Source of the DNA: Acinetobacter lwoffii
Lineage (GTDB): Bacteria > Pseudomonadota > Gammaproteobacteria > Pseudomonadales > Moraxellaceae
DNA length: 64,000 nucleotides
Assembly (NCBI RefSeq): GCF_024129435.1
Contig: NZ_JAMXXN010000008.1
Span: 1-64,000 of the forward strand
Direction of reading: 5' to 3'
Below, in pieces: positions 54,730 to 63,517 of this stretch (positions are counted from its first letter, which is position 1; the number at the start of each line of letters is the position of its first letter). The translations under genes were made by a program, and so were the position numbers. The notes beneath the pieces are model-generated. The model did no database searches. It had not been told where the DNA came from and saw only the letters and a program-made list of their open reading frames with translations.

Positions 54730-55051
54730 AATATTTACTCACACGATATGAGCTTTTTGTGACTATATGGAGAGAGATTAATAACAACCTAGTTTACATA
54801 ATAGTTCTATGGTTAGTAGATCTTATTTGAGTTCAAATACTTGAACTAAAAAGTACATCACAATCAGCTTAAAATAATAATAGAAGCAAGAACAGTACTT
54901 GCTTGAAGTGCAACCAGTGTAAGCTATTTATCCAGCAAAAGCAAAATTACATTGTAATGACAATAGAATGGGATTTTTAAGAACTTTTTTCATGCTTTGT
55001 TAATTATTAGGCTTTTGATTTTTATGATCTAAAATTCATTTTAACGTTACT
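54730..55051. other. 322-nt gene-free region with two dyads
   Basis: No convincing gene. The region is AT-rich and holds two near-adjacent inverted repeats: AGTTCAA / TTGAACT with a 4-nt loop (54830-54847) and AAGCAAG / CTTGCTT with a 7-nt loop (54884-54904). It may contain a promoter or an undetected small RNA, but there is no T-run directly after either dyad. Both flanking genes are on the minus strand. Confidence 0.45.
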
Positions 55052-55309
55052 TCATTTCCGTTGATAAACAAAACCTGTCTTTAAATACCTTAAAATCAAT
55101 ATTAGAGACATGAAACTCAGCCCGAGGTACAGCAAGTTCCACTCTCCCGTCTTTTGATAATTTAGGATCAAGAGAATAGCATTTAAGGCTACAAACAGTA
55201 CGTGAATCATAAAAAAGGCTTGTTGCACTCGTCTAGTTTTTTGCTGACGTTGGTTCTCTAAGATGTTCTGCTGTTCTTGTAAAAATTGTTCTGCATCTTG
55301 AAGGTTCAT
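55052..55309 (-). CDS. Small two-helix membrane protein
   Basis: An 85-residue protein with a charged, Gln/Glu-rich coiled-coil-like N-terminus (about 1-30) and two hydrophobic segments (about 33-50 and 58-75), so probably a small hairpin membrane protein. I do not recognise a family. The ATG at 55309 is chosen over an earlier one 11 codons upstream because of length and position; ribosome binding sites are weak for both. It follows the HpaI-type aldolase gene on the same strand with about 100 nt between. Confidence 0.66.
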   Translation of the reverse strand: MNLQDAEQFLQEQQNILENQRQQKTRRVQQAFFMIHVLFVALNAILLILNYQKTGEWNLLYLGLSFMSLILILRYLKTGFVYQRK

Positions 55310-55410
55310 TATGATTTTCTTATGGCTGAATGAATAGCTCATCTAAAGAATTTCCGGTTAAAAATAAACTAAAAATCTAAGCAAGCTATTCATTCAGAAT
55401 CTCTTGTTGA

Positions 55411-56205
55411 TTAATAACCGCTAGTCGGATTAATCACATTGATATCCTTTTTATATTTCCCCAATAGATCACGCAAGGAATTCATCAAAACACTGGTATC
55501 TACGCCCACTGCTACAAACTCAGTGCCAAGTTCGATATATTTTTGCGTCACTTCATGCTGGGTTGACAGAATTCCTGCAGCTTTGCCTGCAGAACGAATC
55601 CGCTGGATTGCATCAATTACAGCTTTTTGTACTTCAGGATGATTCGGATCACCTTGATAACCCATAGTGGCAGATAGATCAACGGCGCCAATAAACACGC
55701 CATCAATCCCGTCGATCTGAAGAATAGCATCCAGATTTTCAAGTCCTGTGACCGATTCAATCTGGATTAATAAACAGATTTCTTCATGTGCCGTCTGATA
55801 ATAATTTGGAATGCTGTTCCAGCGGGTGGCACGTGCCAGTGCAGCACCAACGCCACGAATTCCTTCAGGCGGATAACGGACTGCCTTGACCATAAGTTCG
55901 GCCTGTTCCACGGTTTCTACCATCGGAATCAACAGCGTTTGTGCACCGATATCGAGGAGCTGCTTGATCAATTGCACGCTGCCAATAGGCGGTCGTACCA
56001 CTGCTTGCGAGGGATAAGCAGCAATACTTTGCAGTTGCGACAAAGTCGTTCTCAAATCGCTAGGCGCATGTTCACCATCAATCAGTAGCCAGTCATAGCC
56101 TGCATTTGCCGCAATCTCGGTTCCATAGGCATCGGCCAGTCCAATCCATAAGCCGATTTGCTGCTGGGTTTTCAGTTTGTGTTTAAAGTAATTGGTGACT
56201 TGCAT
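55411..56205 (-). CDS. HpcH/HpaI family class II aldolase
   Basis: A 264-residue soluble class II aldolase in the HpaI / 2-keto-3-deoxyaldonate family. The metal-binding glutamate is in CLLIQIESVTGLEN (about 149-162) and the aspartate is in VFIGAVDLSATMG (about 174-186), as in HpaI and the rhamnonate aldolases. The early LIDGEHAPSDL (about 40-50) holds the catalytic base histidine. It probably cleaves or forms a 2-keto-acid aldol product with pyruvate. The specific substrate is not clear because no catabolic cluster is adjacent. It is cytosolic. Confidence 0.88.
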   Translation of the reverse strand: MQVTNYFKHKLKTQQQIGLWIGLADAYGTEIAANAGYDWLLIDGEHAPSDLRTTLSQLQSIAAYPSQAVVRPPIGSVQLIKQLLDIGAQTLLIPMVETVEQAELMVKAVRYPPEGIRGVGAALARATRWNSIPNYYQTAHEEICLLIQIESVTGLENLDAILQIDGIDGVFIGAVDLSATMGYQGDPNHPEVQKAVIDAIQRIRSAGKAAGILSTQHEVTQKYIELGTEFVAVGVDTSVLMNSLRDLLGKYKKDINVINPTSGY

Positions 56206-56448
56206 CCGCTAACCTATTTGCATGTTGCCGGCGATGTCTCTTATTAAACGCTTCTCGCTTAAAAGTGCCAATAGACAAAAACTGGGTTTTAATCTGATTT
56301 AACTCTAAGTTTTGCTTGAATCCAGCTCAAGATCATTTCAGAACAGGCTTTGCCTGATGCTTTTTTATTGTAATAATCAGGGGATGTGAAAAATGTATAT
56401 ATTTAAAACTTCTACTCGCTGTTTATTTAAAAAGATTGGAGTCCATTG

Positions 56449-57102
56449 ATGGATTTACTCAAGATCACACAGACCCGCTATACCACTAAAGCCTATGATC
56501 CTAGCAAGAAAATCCCAGCAGAACAGTTTGAACGCTTGTTAGAAATTTTGCGTCTGGCACCCTCTTCGATCAATATTCAGCCTTGGCATTTTTTTATTGC
56601 CGATCATGATGCCGCCAAACAGCGCATTGCCAAAGCCTTGGTTGGTACTTATGCCTACAATGCACCCAAAGTTCTGGATTCTTCACATACCATTTTATTC
56701 TGCACCAAAGCCGATATTAATGAGTTGCATCTAGAAAACTTATTGAACCGCGATGATCTCAGTGGCCGTTTTAAAGATGAATCAGCCAAAGAAGGTCAGA
56801 AAAATACCCGTGCAGGTTATATTCATTATTATCGTAATGAAAAAGGTGATATTCAGCGTTGGGCTGAAAACCAGACCTTCATTGCACTCGGTCAAATGCT
56901 CTTGGCTGCCGGAATTGAAGGGGTTGATGCCACACCAATTGGCGGCTTTGACGAAGAGATGATTAGTGAAGAATTACAACTTGCAGAACAGGGTTTGATC
57001 CCTTCTGTATTGCTGACTTTAGGCTATCGCAGTGAAAATGATTTCAATGCCAAACTCCCTAAATCACGTCTTGCCGCTGAAGATATTTTCACCAAACTGT
57101 AA
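56449..57102 (+). CDS. Oxygen-insensitive NAD(P)H nitroreductase, NfsB-like
   Basis: A 217-residue flavoprotein, the length of E. coli NfsB. The start (MDLLKITQTRYTTKAYD) and the LRLAPSSINIQPWHFF segment (about 35-50) match NfsB-type nitroreductases, which bind FMN as dimers. The sequence GIEGVDATPIGGFD (about 158-171) is the usual downstream motif of this group. It may reduce nitroaromatics, quinones or dihydropteridines. The TTG one codon before is passed over for the ATG at 56449, which has a GGAG site upstream. A weak terminator follows. Confidence 0.91.
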   Translation: MDLLKITQTRYTTKAYDPSKKIPAEQFERLLEILRLAPSSINIQPWHFFIADHDAAKQRIAKALVGTYAYNAPKVLDSSHTILFCTKADINELHLENLLNRDDLSGRFKDESAKEGQKNTRAGYIHYYRNEKGDIQRWAENQTFIALGQMLLAAGIEGVDATPIGGFDEEMISEELQLAEQGLIPSVLLTLGYRSENDFNAKLPKSRLAAEDIFTKL

Positions 57103-57117
57103 GGAATTTATGCTATA

Positions 57118-57139
57118 AAAGGGGTCAAGCGCCCCTTTC
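57118..57139 (+). terminator. Weak terminator-like hairpin after the nitroreductase gene
   Basis: Arms AAAGGGG and CCCCTTT pair around a 7-nt loop a short distance after the nitroreductase stop. Only three T follow, so its strength is uncertain. Confidence 0.5.
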
Positions 57140-57208
57140 CATGTCAATTCGGGCCTATTTTTTGCTTTATTTAATTTACATCTAATAGAATAACAATAGA
57201 GGTCATCT

Positions 57209-57436
57209 ATGTCGCTCCTTACATCCAAATCCCTGAAATTTGAATGCCATCATTGCGATAAAATTTATCTCCAGCACTATAAAGAGCAACAGCATCGTTA
57301 TCCGCACTGTCCAGACTGCCAACAGTCCGGTTTATTGCTTGGACTGGCCGAAGCAGGTGACCTGCTCCGACATCCGATTGAATTTGCATCCTCTTATGTC
57401 AAGCAGACATTGCATAAGCTAGGCAAATCACACTAG
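57209..57436 (+). CDS. Small zinc-ribbon protein
   Basis: A 75-residue protein with two cysteine pairs: CHHC (about 11-14) and CPDC (about 32-35), plus histidines nearby. This is a zinc-ribbon layout. Lys, His and Gln are common around it. No specific family is recognised. The AGAGG ribosome binding site is before the ATG. The last 38 nt overlap the 3' end of the convergent EamA gene on the other strand. A nucleic-acid binding role is only suggested by the fold. Confidence 0.74.
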   Translation: MSLLTSKSLKFECHHCDKIYLQHYKEQQHRYPHCPDCQQSGLLLGLAEAGDLLRHPIEFASSYVKQTLHKLGKSH

Positions 57437-58253
57437 TCAAGCCTAGCAGTAATCCTAGAGTACTTGCAGGTTTGAGCCGTTCTTTAAAGAATACCAGACC
57501 TGCTATCACACCAAATACCACCACCAGAATATTCATGCCAGCAAAGACGATCGCAGGTGAATCCTTAAGCAGCATATGGGCTTTGACATAGAAAGCAATA
57601 TTGGCAAAATTCAGGAAACCCAATAACAGACCAGCGCCGATATTCTGCATCGAGCCCAAGCTTTTATATTTGATTAACAGATAGCCCATCGAAATGATCA
57701 GGGCACAAACAAACATTAGATTCAGCGCCACCGCGAATTGGAGGCCCAGACTGGTTGTATATTTCAACAATACATCAATCAGTGCATAACCGACCCAGAC
57801 CAAGCCCAGATACAACATTCCCTGACTGCCCTGTCCTGTACTTTGTCGATGTGAAAACAGGATGCACAGCACTGCTCCAATACCTAAAGCGATCCCAAGT
57901 ATTTTCAGCTGATTAAACTGTTCCTGAAAAATGAAATAGGCTGCAGCCAGTGACAAAACTACAGAAAGTCGCTGGGCAATTTCGGTTTTTAAAATTCCAG
58001 CCGTTTGCAAAGCCTTGGCCAAAAACAGAAATACGCTCGGAAGCAAAATACCCAGAGCCAGAATAAGCAACCAAGGCGTCTGAGACATTGAAATATGCTG
58101 AATATCAGGCTTAAACCAGAAAAAACACAAGAGACTGGCTGTCATATAGTTCCAGCTAATCATGTGTATCGGACTCAAGCCCTTATTTTTGGCGACTTTT
58201 AATAATATTGAGACCGCAACGCTGCATAGCGCTGCTGCGAAAATCAGTTCCAT
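57399..58253 (-). CDS. EamA/DMT family transporter
   Basis: A 284-residue inner membrane protein with ten hydrophobic segments, two five-helix repeats of the EamA drug/metabolite transporter superfamily. The internal repeats end near residues 135 and 270. The C-terminal segment VFGVIAGLVFFKERLKPAS, ending in a GLLLGL stretch, is typical of the second repeat. The transported molecule cannot be predicted. It follows fba on the minus strand after a strong terminator. Its 3' end overlaps the zinc-ribbon gene on the other strand. Confidence 0.88.
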   Translation of the reverse strand: MELIFAAALCSVAVSILLKVAKNKGLSPIHMISWNYMTASLLCFFWFKPDIQHISMSQTPWLLILALGILLPSVFLFLAKALQTAGILKTEIAQRLSVVLSLAAAYFIFQEQFNQLKILGIALGIGAVLCILFSHRQSTGQGSQGMLYLGLVWVGYALIDVLLKYTTSLGLQFAVALNLMFVCALIISMGYLLIKYKSLGSMQNIGAGLLLGFLNFANIAFYVKAHMLLKDSPAIVFAGMNILVVVFGVIAGLVFFKERLKPASTLGLLLGLTSVICLAYAMSA

Positions 58254-58287
58254 ATGCTGCTCTTATTCTTGATATTTATGAGTCTAC

Positions 58288-58320
58288 AAAAAAGCCCACA
58301 TTTGCAGTGGGCTTTTTTTA
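58288..58320 (-). terminator. Rho-independent terminator after fba
   Basis: A perfect 12-bp stem (AAAAAAGCCCAC / GTGGGCTTTTTT) with a 7-nt loop. On the minus strand it lies just past the fba stop and ahead of the EamA gene. Confidence 0.9.
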
Positions 58321-58338
58321 TAAATGATTCACTGGGAA

Positions 58339-59376
58339 TTATTTATAGTGTGACACCATTTTCTCTAAAGAAATTGGGCGAATCTTGTCTGCATTACCTG
58401 CAGTACCAAAAGCTTCGTAACGATCGATACAGATTTGCTTCATTGCTTCTACAGTTGCGCTGAAGAATTTACGTGGATCGAATTCGCTTGGTTTTTCTGC
58501 CATCATACGACGCATTGCACCGGTAGATGCTAAACGCAAGTCAGTATCGATGTTGATCTTGCGCACGCCGTGTTTGATCGCTTCAACCAGCTGCTCAACA
58601 GGAACACCATAAGTTTCCTTGATATCGCCGCCATACTGGTTAATCACTGCCAACCATTCTTGTGGCACAGAGCTTGAACCGTGCATGACAAGATGCGTGT
58701 TTGGAAGTGCTGCGTGAATTTCTTTAATGCGGTCAATCGCCAGAATATCACCTGTAGGTGGGCGCGTGAACTTGTACGCACCGTGTGAAGTACCTACTGC
58801 AATTGCAAGCGCATCAACATTGGTATCAGCAACGAAGCTACGCGCTTCTTCAACTGAAGTCAGGAGTTGAGAATGATCCAGTACGCCTTCTGCGCCTACG
58901 CCATCTTCTTCACCCGCCATACCTGTTTCAAGGCTACCCAAACAACCGATTTCACCTTCAACAGATACGCCACACGCATGTGCCATTTGAACTGTACGGC
59001 GAGTTACATCAACGTTATATTCGTATGAAGTTGGGGTTTTGCCATCTTCACCAAGCGAGCCGTCCATCATGACTGATGAAAAACCAAGCTGGATTGAACG
59101 CTGGCAAATGTCAGGGCTGGTTCCGTGATCTTGGTGCATTACCACTGGAATATGTGGCCATTCTTCAATTGCAGCCAGAATAAGGTGACGCAAGAACGGA
59201 GCGCCTGCATATTTACGCGCACCCGCAGATGCTTGTACGATTACAGGTGAATTGGTTGCATCTGCTGCAAGCATAATTGCACGCATTTGTTCTAAGTTGT
59301 TTACGTTAAATGCTGGTACGCCGTAAGCATGTTCGCCGGCGTGATCCAAGAGCTGGCGCAATGAAATAAGAGCCAT
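58339..59376 (-). CDS. fba: Fructose-bisphosphate aldolase class II
   Basis: Fba interconverts fructose 1,6-bisphosphate with dihydroxyacetone phosphate and glyceraldehyde 3-phosphate. The 345-residue length fits the class II Calvin-cycle-type subgroup. The zinc and catalytic region reads [12 protein letters not shown] (about 77-88), and MMDGSL (about 101-106) is present. GEIGCLG (about 141-147) and [11 protein letters not shown] are also family features. A GGGAGGA ribosome binding site precedes the ATG at 59376. It is near pgk, its glycolytic partner, though terminators separate them. Acinetobacter lacks glycolysis via PFK in many strains, so it probably serves gluconeogenesis. Confidence 0.96.
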   Translation of the reverse strand: MALISLRQLLDHAGEHAYGVPAFNVNNLEQMRAIMLAADATNSPVIVQASAGARKYAGAPFLRHLILAAIEEWPHIPVVMHQDHGTSPDICQRSIQLGFSSVMMDGSLGEDGKTPTSYEYNVDVTRRTVQMAHACGVSVEGEIGCLGSLETGMAGEEDGVGAEGVLDHSQLLTSVEEARSFVADTNVDALAIAVGTSHGAYKFTRPPTGDILAIDRIKEIHAALPNTHLVMHGSSSVPQEWLAVINQYGGDIKETYGVPVEQLVEAIKHGVRKINIDTDLRLASTGAMRRMMAEKPSEFDPRKFFSATVEAMKQICIDRYEAFGTAGNADKIRPISLEKMVSHYK

Positions 59377-59448
59377 AATATCCTCCCAGTGAATGCCACA
59401 TATTCTACATGTTCAAAGGTTTCAATTCAGCAACAAATAACACTATTT

Positions 59449-59478
59449 AAAAAAAATCCCTGCTTTTGCAGGGATTTT
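59449..59478 (-). terminator. Rho-independent terminator after the lipoprotein gene
   Basis: A perfect 11-bp stem (AAAATCCCTGC / GCAGGGATTTT) with a TTTT loop, flanked on its minus-strand 3' side by a long T-run. Confidence 0.9.
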
Positions 59479-59495
59479 GTGTCACATGGACTGGA

Positions 59496-59774
59496 TTAAG
59501 GTGCTACAGGCTCGGAAGTCGCTGCAACTGACGCATCTGCAGTGGCTGCATCTGCTGGTGCATTGGCAATTTCAGCTGGAATATCGGTATTCTTTTCATC
59601 TAAAACTGGCTGGTCAATGGCATCAATGGCGGCTTGCTGTTCTGGAGTTACAGCCTGATCTGCCACTGCTGCCGAGCTTTCTGCTTCAGCTTCTGGTGCA
59701 CTTTCCTGTTTGGCACAAGCAGTGAGGGCTAAAGATGCGGCTAATAATACTGCTAGAGTTAACTGTTTCTTCAT
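59496..59774 (-). CDS. Small putative lipoprotein, Ala-rich
   Basis: A 92-residue protein with a lipoprotein signal peptide: two lysines, a hydrophobic core and a lipobox LTAC with the lipidated cysteine at about residue 20. The mature part is very rich in Ala, Glu and Asp with short repeated motifs (EAE, ADA, ASV), probably disordered. It was taken from the ATG at 59774 rather than a GTG one codon upstream. The gene lies between pgk and fba on the same strand but has its own terminator. Function is unknown. Confidence 0.82.
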   Translation of the reverse strand: MKKQLTLAVLLAASLALTACAKQESAPEAEAESSAAVADQAVTPEQQAAIDAIDQPVLDEKNTDIPAEIANAPADAATADASVAATSEPVAP

Positions 59775-59883
59775 CACGTATTCTCGTCATTTGGTGATTT
59801 AATGACTGCATCTTATGACAGATTTATTGCATTTTAATGACGAAGCCATGAAGGGTAAATTTTCACTGTCAAAAAAATGACAT

Positions 59884-59914
59884 AAAAAAAAGCTGGCACT
59901 GGGCCAGCTTTTTT
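59884..59914 (-). terminator. Rho-independent terminator after pgk
   Basis: Perfect stem AGCTGGC / GCCAGCT with an ACTGG loop, flanked by A and T runs. It lies just past the pgk stop on the minus strand. Confidence 0.9.
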
Positions 59915-59930
59915 AGCTCAAGACATGCAA

Positions 59931-61118
59931 TTAAGCACGTTCTAGAAGTACTGCAACCGCCGGCAGGGTTTTGCCTTCAACGAATTCAAGGAATGCACCG
60001 CCACCCGTCGAGATATAGCCAATCTTGTCAGCTACTTCATATTTATCAATCGCAGCAAGCGTGTCACCACCACCCGCGATCGAGAAACCTTCCGATTCAG
60101 CAATCGCTAAAGATAAAGTTTTAGTCCCTTCACCGAATTGATCTACTTCAAATACGCCTACCGGGCCATTCCAAAGAATGGTTTTAGAGGTTTTCAGGAT
60201 TTCTGCAAATGCTTTCGCAGTTTCCGGACCAACGTCTAGAATCATGTCGTTATCAGCAACATCTGCAACGTTTTTCACCGTTGCTTTCGCAGCAGCCAAT
60301 GAACCCAGGAAATCTTCAAAGTTGATTTCAGAGGCATCTGCAACCACAACATCAGTAGGAAGCGGAACTGATACTTTTGCAGCAATGGCTTTTGCTGTAT
60401 CGATCAGATCTTTTTCACACAGTGATTTGCCCACGTTATAACCTGCTGCAGCAAGGAACGTATTAGCAATACCACCACCCACGATCAATTGATCACAGAT
60501 ATCAGAAAGTGAAGTCAAAACGTCAAGTTTGGTAGAAACTTTAGAACCCGCAACAATTGCCACCATCGGCTTTTCTGGAGTTTTCAGTGCACGGCCAAGC
60601 GCATCAAGTTCAGCTGCCAATAAAGGACCTGCTGCTGCAACTTTCGCTAAACGTGCTACACCTTCAGTAGAGGCTTCAGCACGGTGCGCTGTACCAAAGG
60701 CATCCATTACAAATACATCACACAGCGCTGCATATTTTGCCGCAAGTTCAGGATTATTTTTCTTCTCACCGACGTTAAAACGACAGTTTTCAAGCAGAAC
60801 CACCTGGCCTGGCTGAACATCAACGCCATCTAAATAGTCAGTAAACAGTTTCACTTCTTGACCCAAAGCTTCAGTCAAGTAAGCCGCTACAGGAGCAAGT
60901 GACTGTTCAACTTTAGGCTCACCTTCAACCGGACGACCCAGATGAGAATACACCATTACTGCAGCGCCTTTTTCTAATGCTGCTTTAATCGTTGGCAATG
61001 CTGCACGAAGACGCGCATCGCTGGTGATCACACCATTTTTAACAGGAACGTTTAAATCTTCACGGATCAGAACACGTTTACCTGCTAAATCGAGGTCAGT
61101 CATACGCTGAAAGTTCAT
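59931..61118 (-). CDS. pgk: Phosphoglycerate kinase
   Basis: Pgk interconverts 1,3-bisphosphoglycerate and ATP with 3-phosphoglycerate and ADP. The 395-residue protein has the N-terminal signature [11 protein letters not shown] (about 15-25) and the [11 protein letters not shown] segment (about 56-66). [15 protein letters not shown] (about 188-202) and the C-terminal nucleotide loop [12 protein letters not shown] (about 349-360) complete the set. It is the first of three minus-strand genes ending in fba. An in-frame ATG five codons later (61103) is a possible alternative start. The DUF2237 gene is divergent from it. Confidence 0.97.
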   Translation of the reverse strand: MNFQRMTDLDLAGKRVLIREDLNVPVKNGVITSDARLRAALPTIKAALEKGAAVMVYSHLGRPVEGEPKVEQSLAPVAAYLTEALGQEVKLFTDYLDGVDVQPGQVVLLENCRFNVGEKKNNPELAAKYAALCDVFVMDAFGTAHRAEASTEGVARLAKVAAAGPLLAAELDALGRALKTPEKPMVAIVAGSKVSTKLDVLTSLSDICDQLIVGGGIANTFLAAAGYNVGKSLCEKDLIDTAKAIAAKVSVPLPTDVVVADASEINFEDFLGSLAAAKATVKNVADVADNDMILDVGPETAKAFAEILKTSKTILWNGPVGVFEVDQFGEGTKTLSLAIAESEGFSIAGGGDTLAAIDKYEVADKIGYISTGGGAFLEFVEGKTLPAVAVLLERA

Positions 61119-61257
61119 GTAGAGCTCACTTTATAGATATTAAAACCAGGCGATTTTAAATGATTATGCAGAAAAAGGTTAGCATCTTTTGCAGAAAACA
61201 TTATGAATGCCAAAGTTTTGTTATGATAGAAAAAAGCCTCTTTTAGATTCAGTCCCT

Positions 61258-61641
61258 ATGTCGATACATCCTGATCCAAATCTTAACCGTTTGAACGTGT
61301 TAGGTGAGCCTTTGTCCAGCTGTTGCTTCGATCCGATTACCGGTTATTTCCGCAATGGCTTTTGCCATACTGCGACCACTGATCTGGGCCAGCACACGGT
61401 TTGCGCGCAAATGACTTCAGAATTTCTGAATTTTTCCCAAAAAGTCGGTAATGACCTGATTACGCCTTTGCCTGAGCTGGACTTCCCGGGCCTGCAACCG
61501 GGCGATTTCTGGTGTATCTGTGTGACGCGCTGGGTCGAAGCCTATGAAGCAGGTCAAGCACCTCCAATCAAGCTGCAAGCCTGTCACAAAGCTGTTCTGG
61601 CTTATGTACCATTAAATATTCTTGAGGAATATGCTGTCTAA
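61258..61641 (+). CDS. DUF2237 family protein
   Basis: A 127-residue protein of the DUF2237 family: NVLGEPLSSCCFDPITGYFRNGFC (about 10-33) with the Cys-Cys pair and the TGYFRNGFC motif. DFPGLQPGDFWCICVTRW (about 81-98) follows. Family members are proposed to bind or act on small ligands, but no firm function exists. The frame is open upstream, but the ATG at 61258 is the natural start. Its stop overlaps the yceF start by 1 nt (TAATG), so the two are coupled. It is cytosolic. Confidence 0.86.
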   Translation: MSIHPDPNLNRLNVLGEPLSSCCFDPITGYFRNGFCHTATTDLGQHTVCAQMTSEFLNFSQKVGNDLITPLPELDFPGLQPGDFWCICVTRWVEAYEAGQAPPIKLQACHKAVLAYVPLNILEEYAV

Positions 61642-62234
61642 TGAGTTCTGTACAGATTATTTTGGCATCATCCAGTCAAACCCGCAAAGCGCTGATGGAT
61701 CGTCTGCATATTGATTACGTTTCCATGGTACCGGATATTGATGAATCTCCTCGCGGGGAAAATCACGCAGATGATCTGGCACAACGACTGGCTTTCGAAA
61801 AAGCCAGATATATTGCCGAACAAAATCCAGAAGCGATTGTAATCGGCTCAGATCAGGTGGCATGGCGTGAAGGTGCACCGGATATTTTTATCGGCAAACC
61901 CTTAACGACTGAAAAAGCTATTCGCCAGCTGCAAGCCAACTCGGACAAGATTGTCTATTTCAGTACGGCGCTCAGTGTGCAGCAGCTATCGACCGGTTTT
62001 GAACAAAGTCTGGTCGAACACTATAAAGTCAAGTTTCGCAAACTGTCTCAGGCCGAAATCGAGCGCTATATCGAAATTGAACAACCCTTGCAATGTGCAG
62101 GCAGCTTTAAGTGCGAAAGCCTCGGTATCAGCCTGTTTGAAGAAATGATCGGACAAGATCAGACTACGCTGATGGGCATGCCGATGATCAAGCTCTGTCA
62201 TATTCTTCGTGAATTAAAAATTTTGGTTCCTTAA
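61641..62234 (+). CDS. yceF: Maf/YceF-type nucleotide pyrophosphatase (m7GTP)
   Basis: A 197-residue Maf-family enzyme. IILASSSQTRKALMDRL (about 6-22) is the family start. Other matches to the E. coli YceF subgroup are the IDESP segment (about 35-39), SDQVAW with a D in the conserved SDQ site, the CAGSFKCESLGISLFE stretch and GMPMIKL. YceF hydrolyses 7-methyl-GTP, so that is the expected activity. It is coupled to the DUF2237 gene and 29 nt upstream of the roxA-like gene, suggesting a three-gene transcript. Confidence 0.92.
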   Translation: MSSVQIILASSSQTRKALMDRLHIDYVSMVPDIDESPRGENHADDLAQRLAFEKARYIAEQNPEAIVIGSDQVAWREGAPDIFIGKPLTTEKAIRQLQANSDKIVYFSTALSVQQLSTGFEQSLVEHYKVKFRKLSQAEIERYIEIEQPLQCAGSFKCESLGISLFEEMIGQDQTTLMGMPMIKLCHILRELKILVP

Positions 62235-62263
62235 TCTCTCCCTTTAAATTCAGGCTGTACTCT

Positions 62264-63433
62264 ATGTCTCAACCTTTAGACGTATTAGGCGGTATGACCG
62301 CTGAACAATTCCTTAGCGAATACTGGCAAAAGAAACCTTTACTGGTGCGTAATGCGATGCCTGAAATCGCCAGTTTGCTTGAACCCAATGATGTGATGGA
62401 GCTTGCGCTTGAAGAACATGTCACTGCCCGTCTCATCAAGCAAAAAGACCGTGATCCGAATCAGTGGAGCGTAAAATCTTCGCCTTTGCTTAAGGCCGAT
62501 TTCCAGAAGATGCCCAAGCTCTGGACGCTTTTGGTTCAGGCTGTAGATCACTATTCATTTGACCTATCGGCACTTTGGAAAAAACTCCCATTTATTCCAC
62601 AATGGCGTCGCGATGACATCATGGTGTCTTATGCACCGCAAGGCGGCTCAGTGGGCAAACATTTCGATTTCTATGATGTATTTCTGGTACAAGGCCATGG
62701 TCATCGTCGCTGGCAGCTCGGGCAAATGTGTGATGCTGAAACCGCTTTCGTTCCGGGCCAACCGCTTAAGTTACTGCCTGAAATTGATGTCCACTTTGAT
62801 GAAGTGCTGGCACCTGGCGACTTGCTCTATGTACCGCCCGGTCTGGCTCACTACGGCGTAGCTGAAGATGACTGCCTGACTTATTCATTCGGTTTCCGCA
62901 TGCCGAATATCAGTGACATGATGGATCGTGTCGGGGATAAATTCTCTGAAAATGAAACGCTACGCAACCCGCTGCTGGATATCATCCGAGATCAAGTGGG
63001 TACTATCGGTGAAGTGCGCAGCAATGAGCTAGAATATCTGAAAGAACACATCATGCAGCAACTGCATAACTCGAATGTTCTCGAAGATGCCATCATGAGC
63101 TTGATGTCCGAACCTAAATATCCTGAAAACCTGCCTGAAGCAGAAGAAATCGGTACAGGTGATCTGGAAGAAGCACTGGATCAAGGCTATAGCCTGATGC
63201 TCGAGCCAGCTTCACGCCTGCTTTATACTGAAACGGACGGCGATGTTTTGTTCTGGGCCAATGGTGAAGGTGTCTGTATTTCGGAGGCATTTACCGCAAA
63301 ACTCAAACAGCTTGCAGATGGTGAAGCGCTATTTTTCGGTGAAGACTTCACTGATGAAGAGATTCTGGAAGATGTTGCGGCATTATTAAATGAAGCCGTG
63401 TTGATGCTGGTTCCACCAGCAGAAGATGAGTAA
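62264..63433 (+). CDS. roxA: RoxA/YcfD-type ribosomal protein uL16 arginine hydroxylase
   Basis: A 389-residue JmjC/cupin 2-oxoglutarate oxygenase. The Fe(II)-binding HxD is in GKHFDFYDVFLVQG (about 129-142) and the distal histidine is in LAHYGVAED (about 196-204). The pattern and length fit YcfD/RoxA, which hydroxylates an arginine of ribosomal protein uL16. A C-terminal winged-helix-like domain follows (about 300-380), as in that family. It is the last gene of the DUF2237-yceF-roxA series, with a terminator after it. The gene name assumes orthology. Confidence 0.91.
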   Translation: MSQPLDVLGGMTAEQFLSEYWQKKPLLVRNAMPEIASLLEPNDVMELALEEHVTARLIKQKDRDPNQWSVKSSPLLKADFQKMPKLWTLLVQAVDHYSFDLSALWKKLPFIPQWRRDDIMVSYAPQGGSVGKHFDFYDVFLVQGHGHRRWQLGQMCDAETAFVPGQPLKLLPEIDVHFDEVLAPGDLLYVPPGLAHYGVAEDDCLTYSFGFRMPNISDMMDRVGDKFSENETLRNPLLDIIRDQVGTIGEVRSNELEYLKEHIMQQLHNSNVLEDAIMSLMSEPKYPENLPEAEEIGTGDLEEALDQGYSLMLEPASRLLYTETDGDVLFWANGEGVCISEAFTAKLKQLADGEALFFGEDFTDEEILEDVAALLNEAVLMLVPPAEDE

Positions 63434-63462
63434 GCTTTTCACAGGTCTATTTAAGCGATAAT

Positions 63463-63490
63463 TTTAAGAGGATCACATGATCCTCTTTTT
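63463..63490. terminator. Bidirectional terminator after the roxA-like gene
   Basis: A perfect 10-bp stem (AAGAGGATCA / TGATCCTCTT) with a 2-nt loop, followed by a T-run. It faces the sensor kinase gene on the other strand. Confidence 0.9.
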
Positions 63491-63517
63491 ATTTTTAAAG
63501 TATAGAATTCTAAGCAC

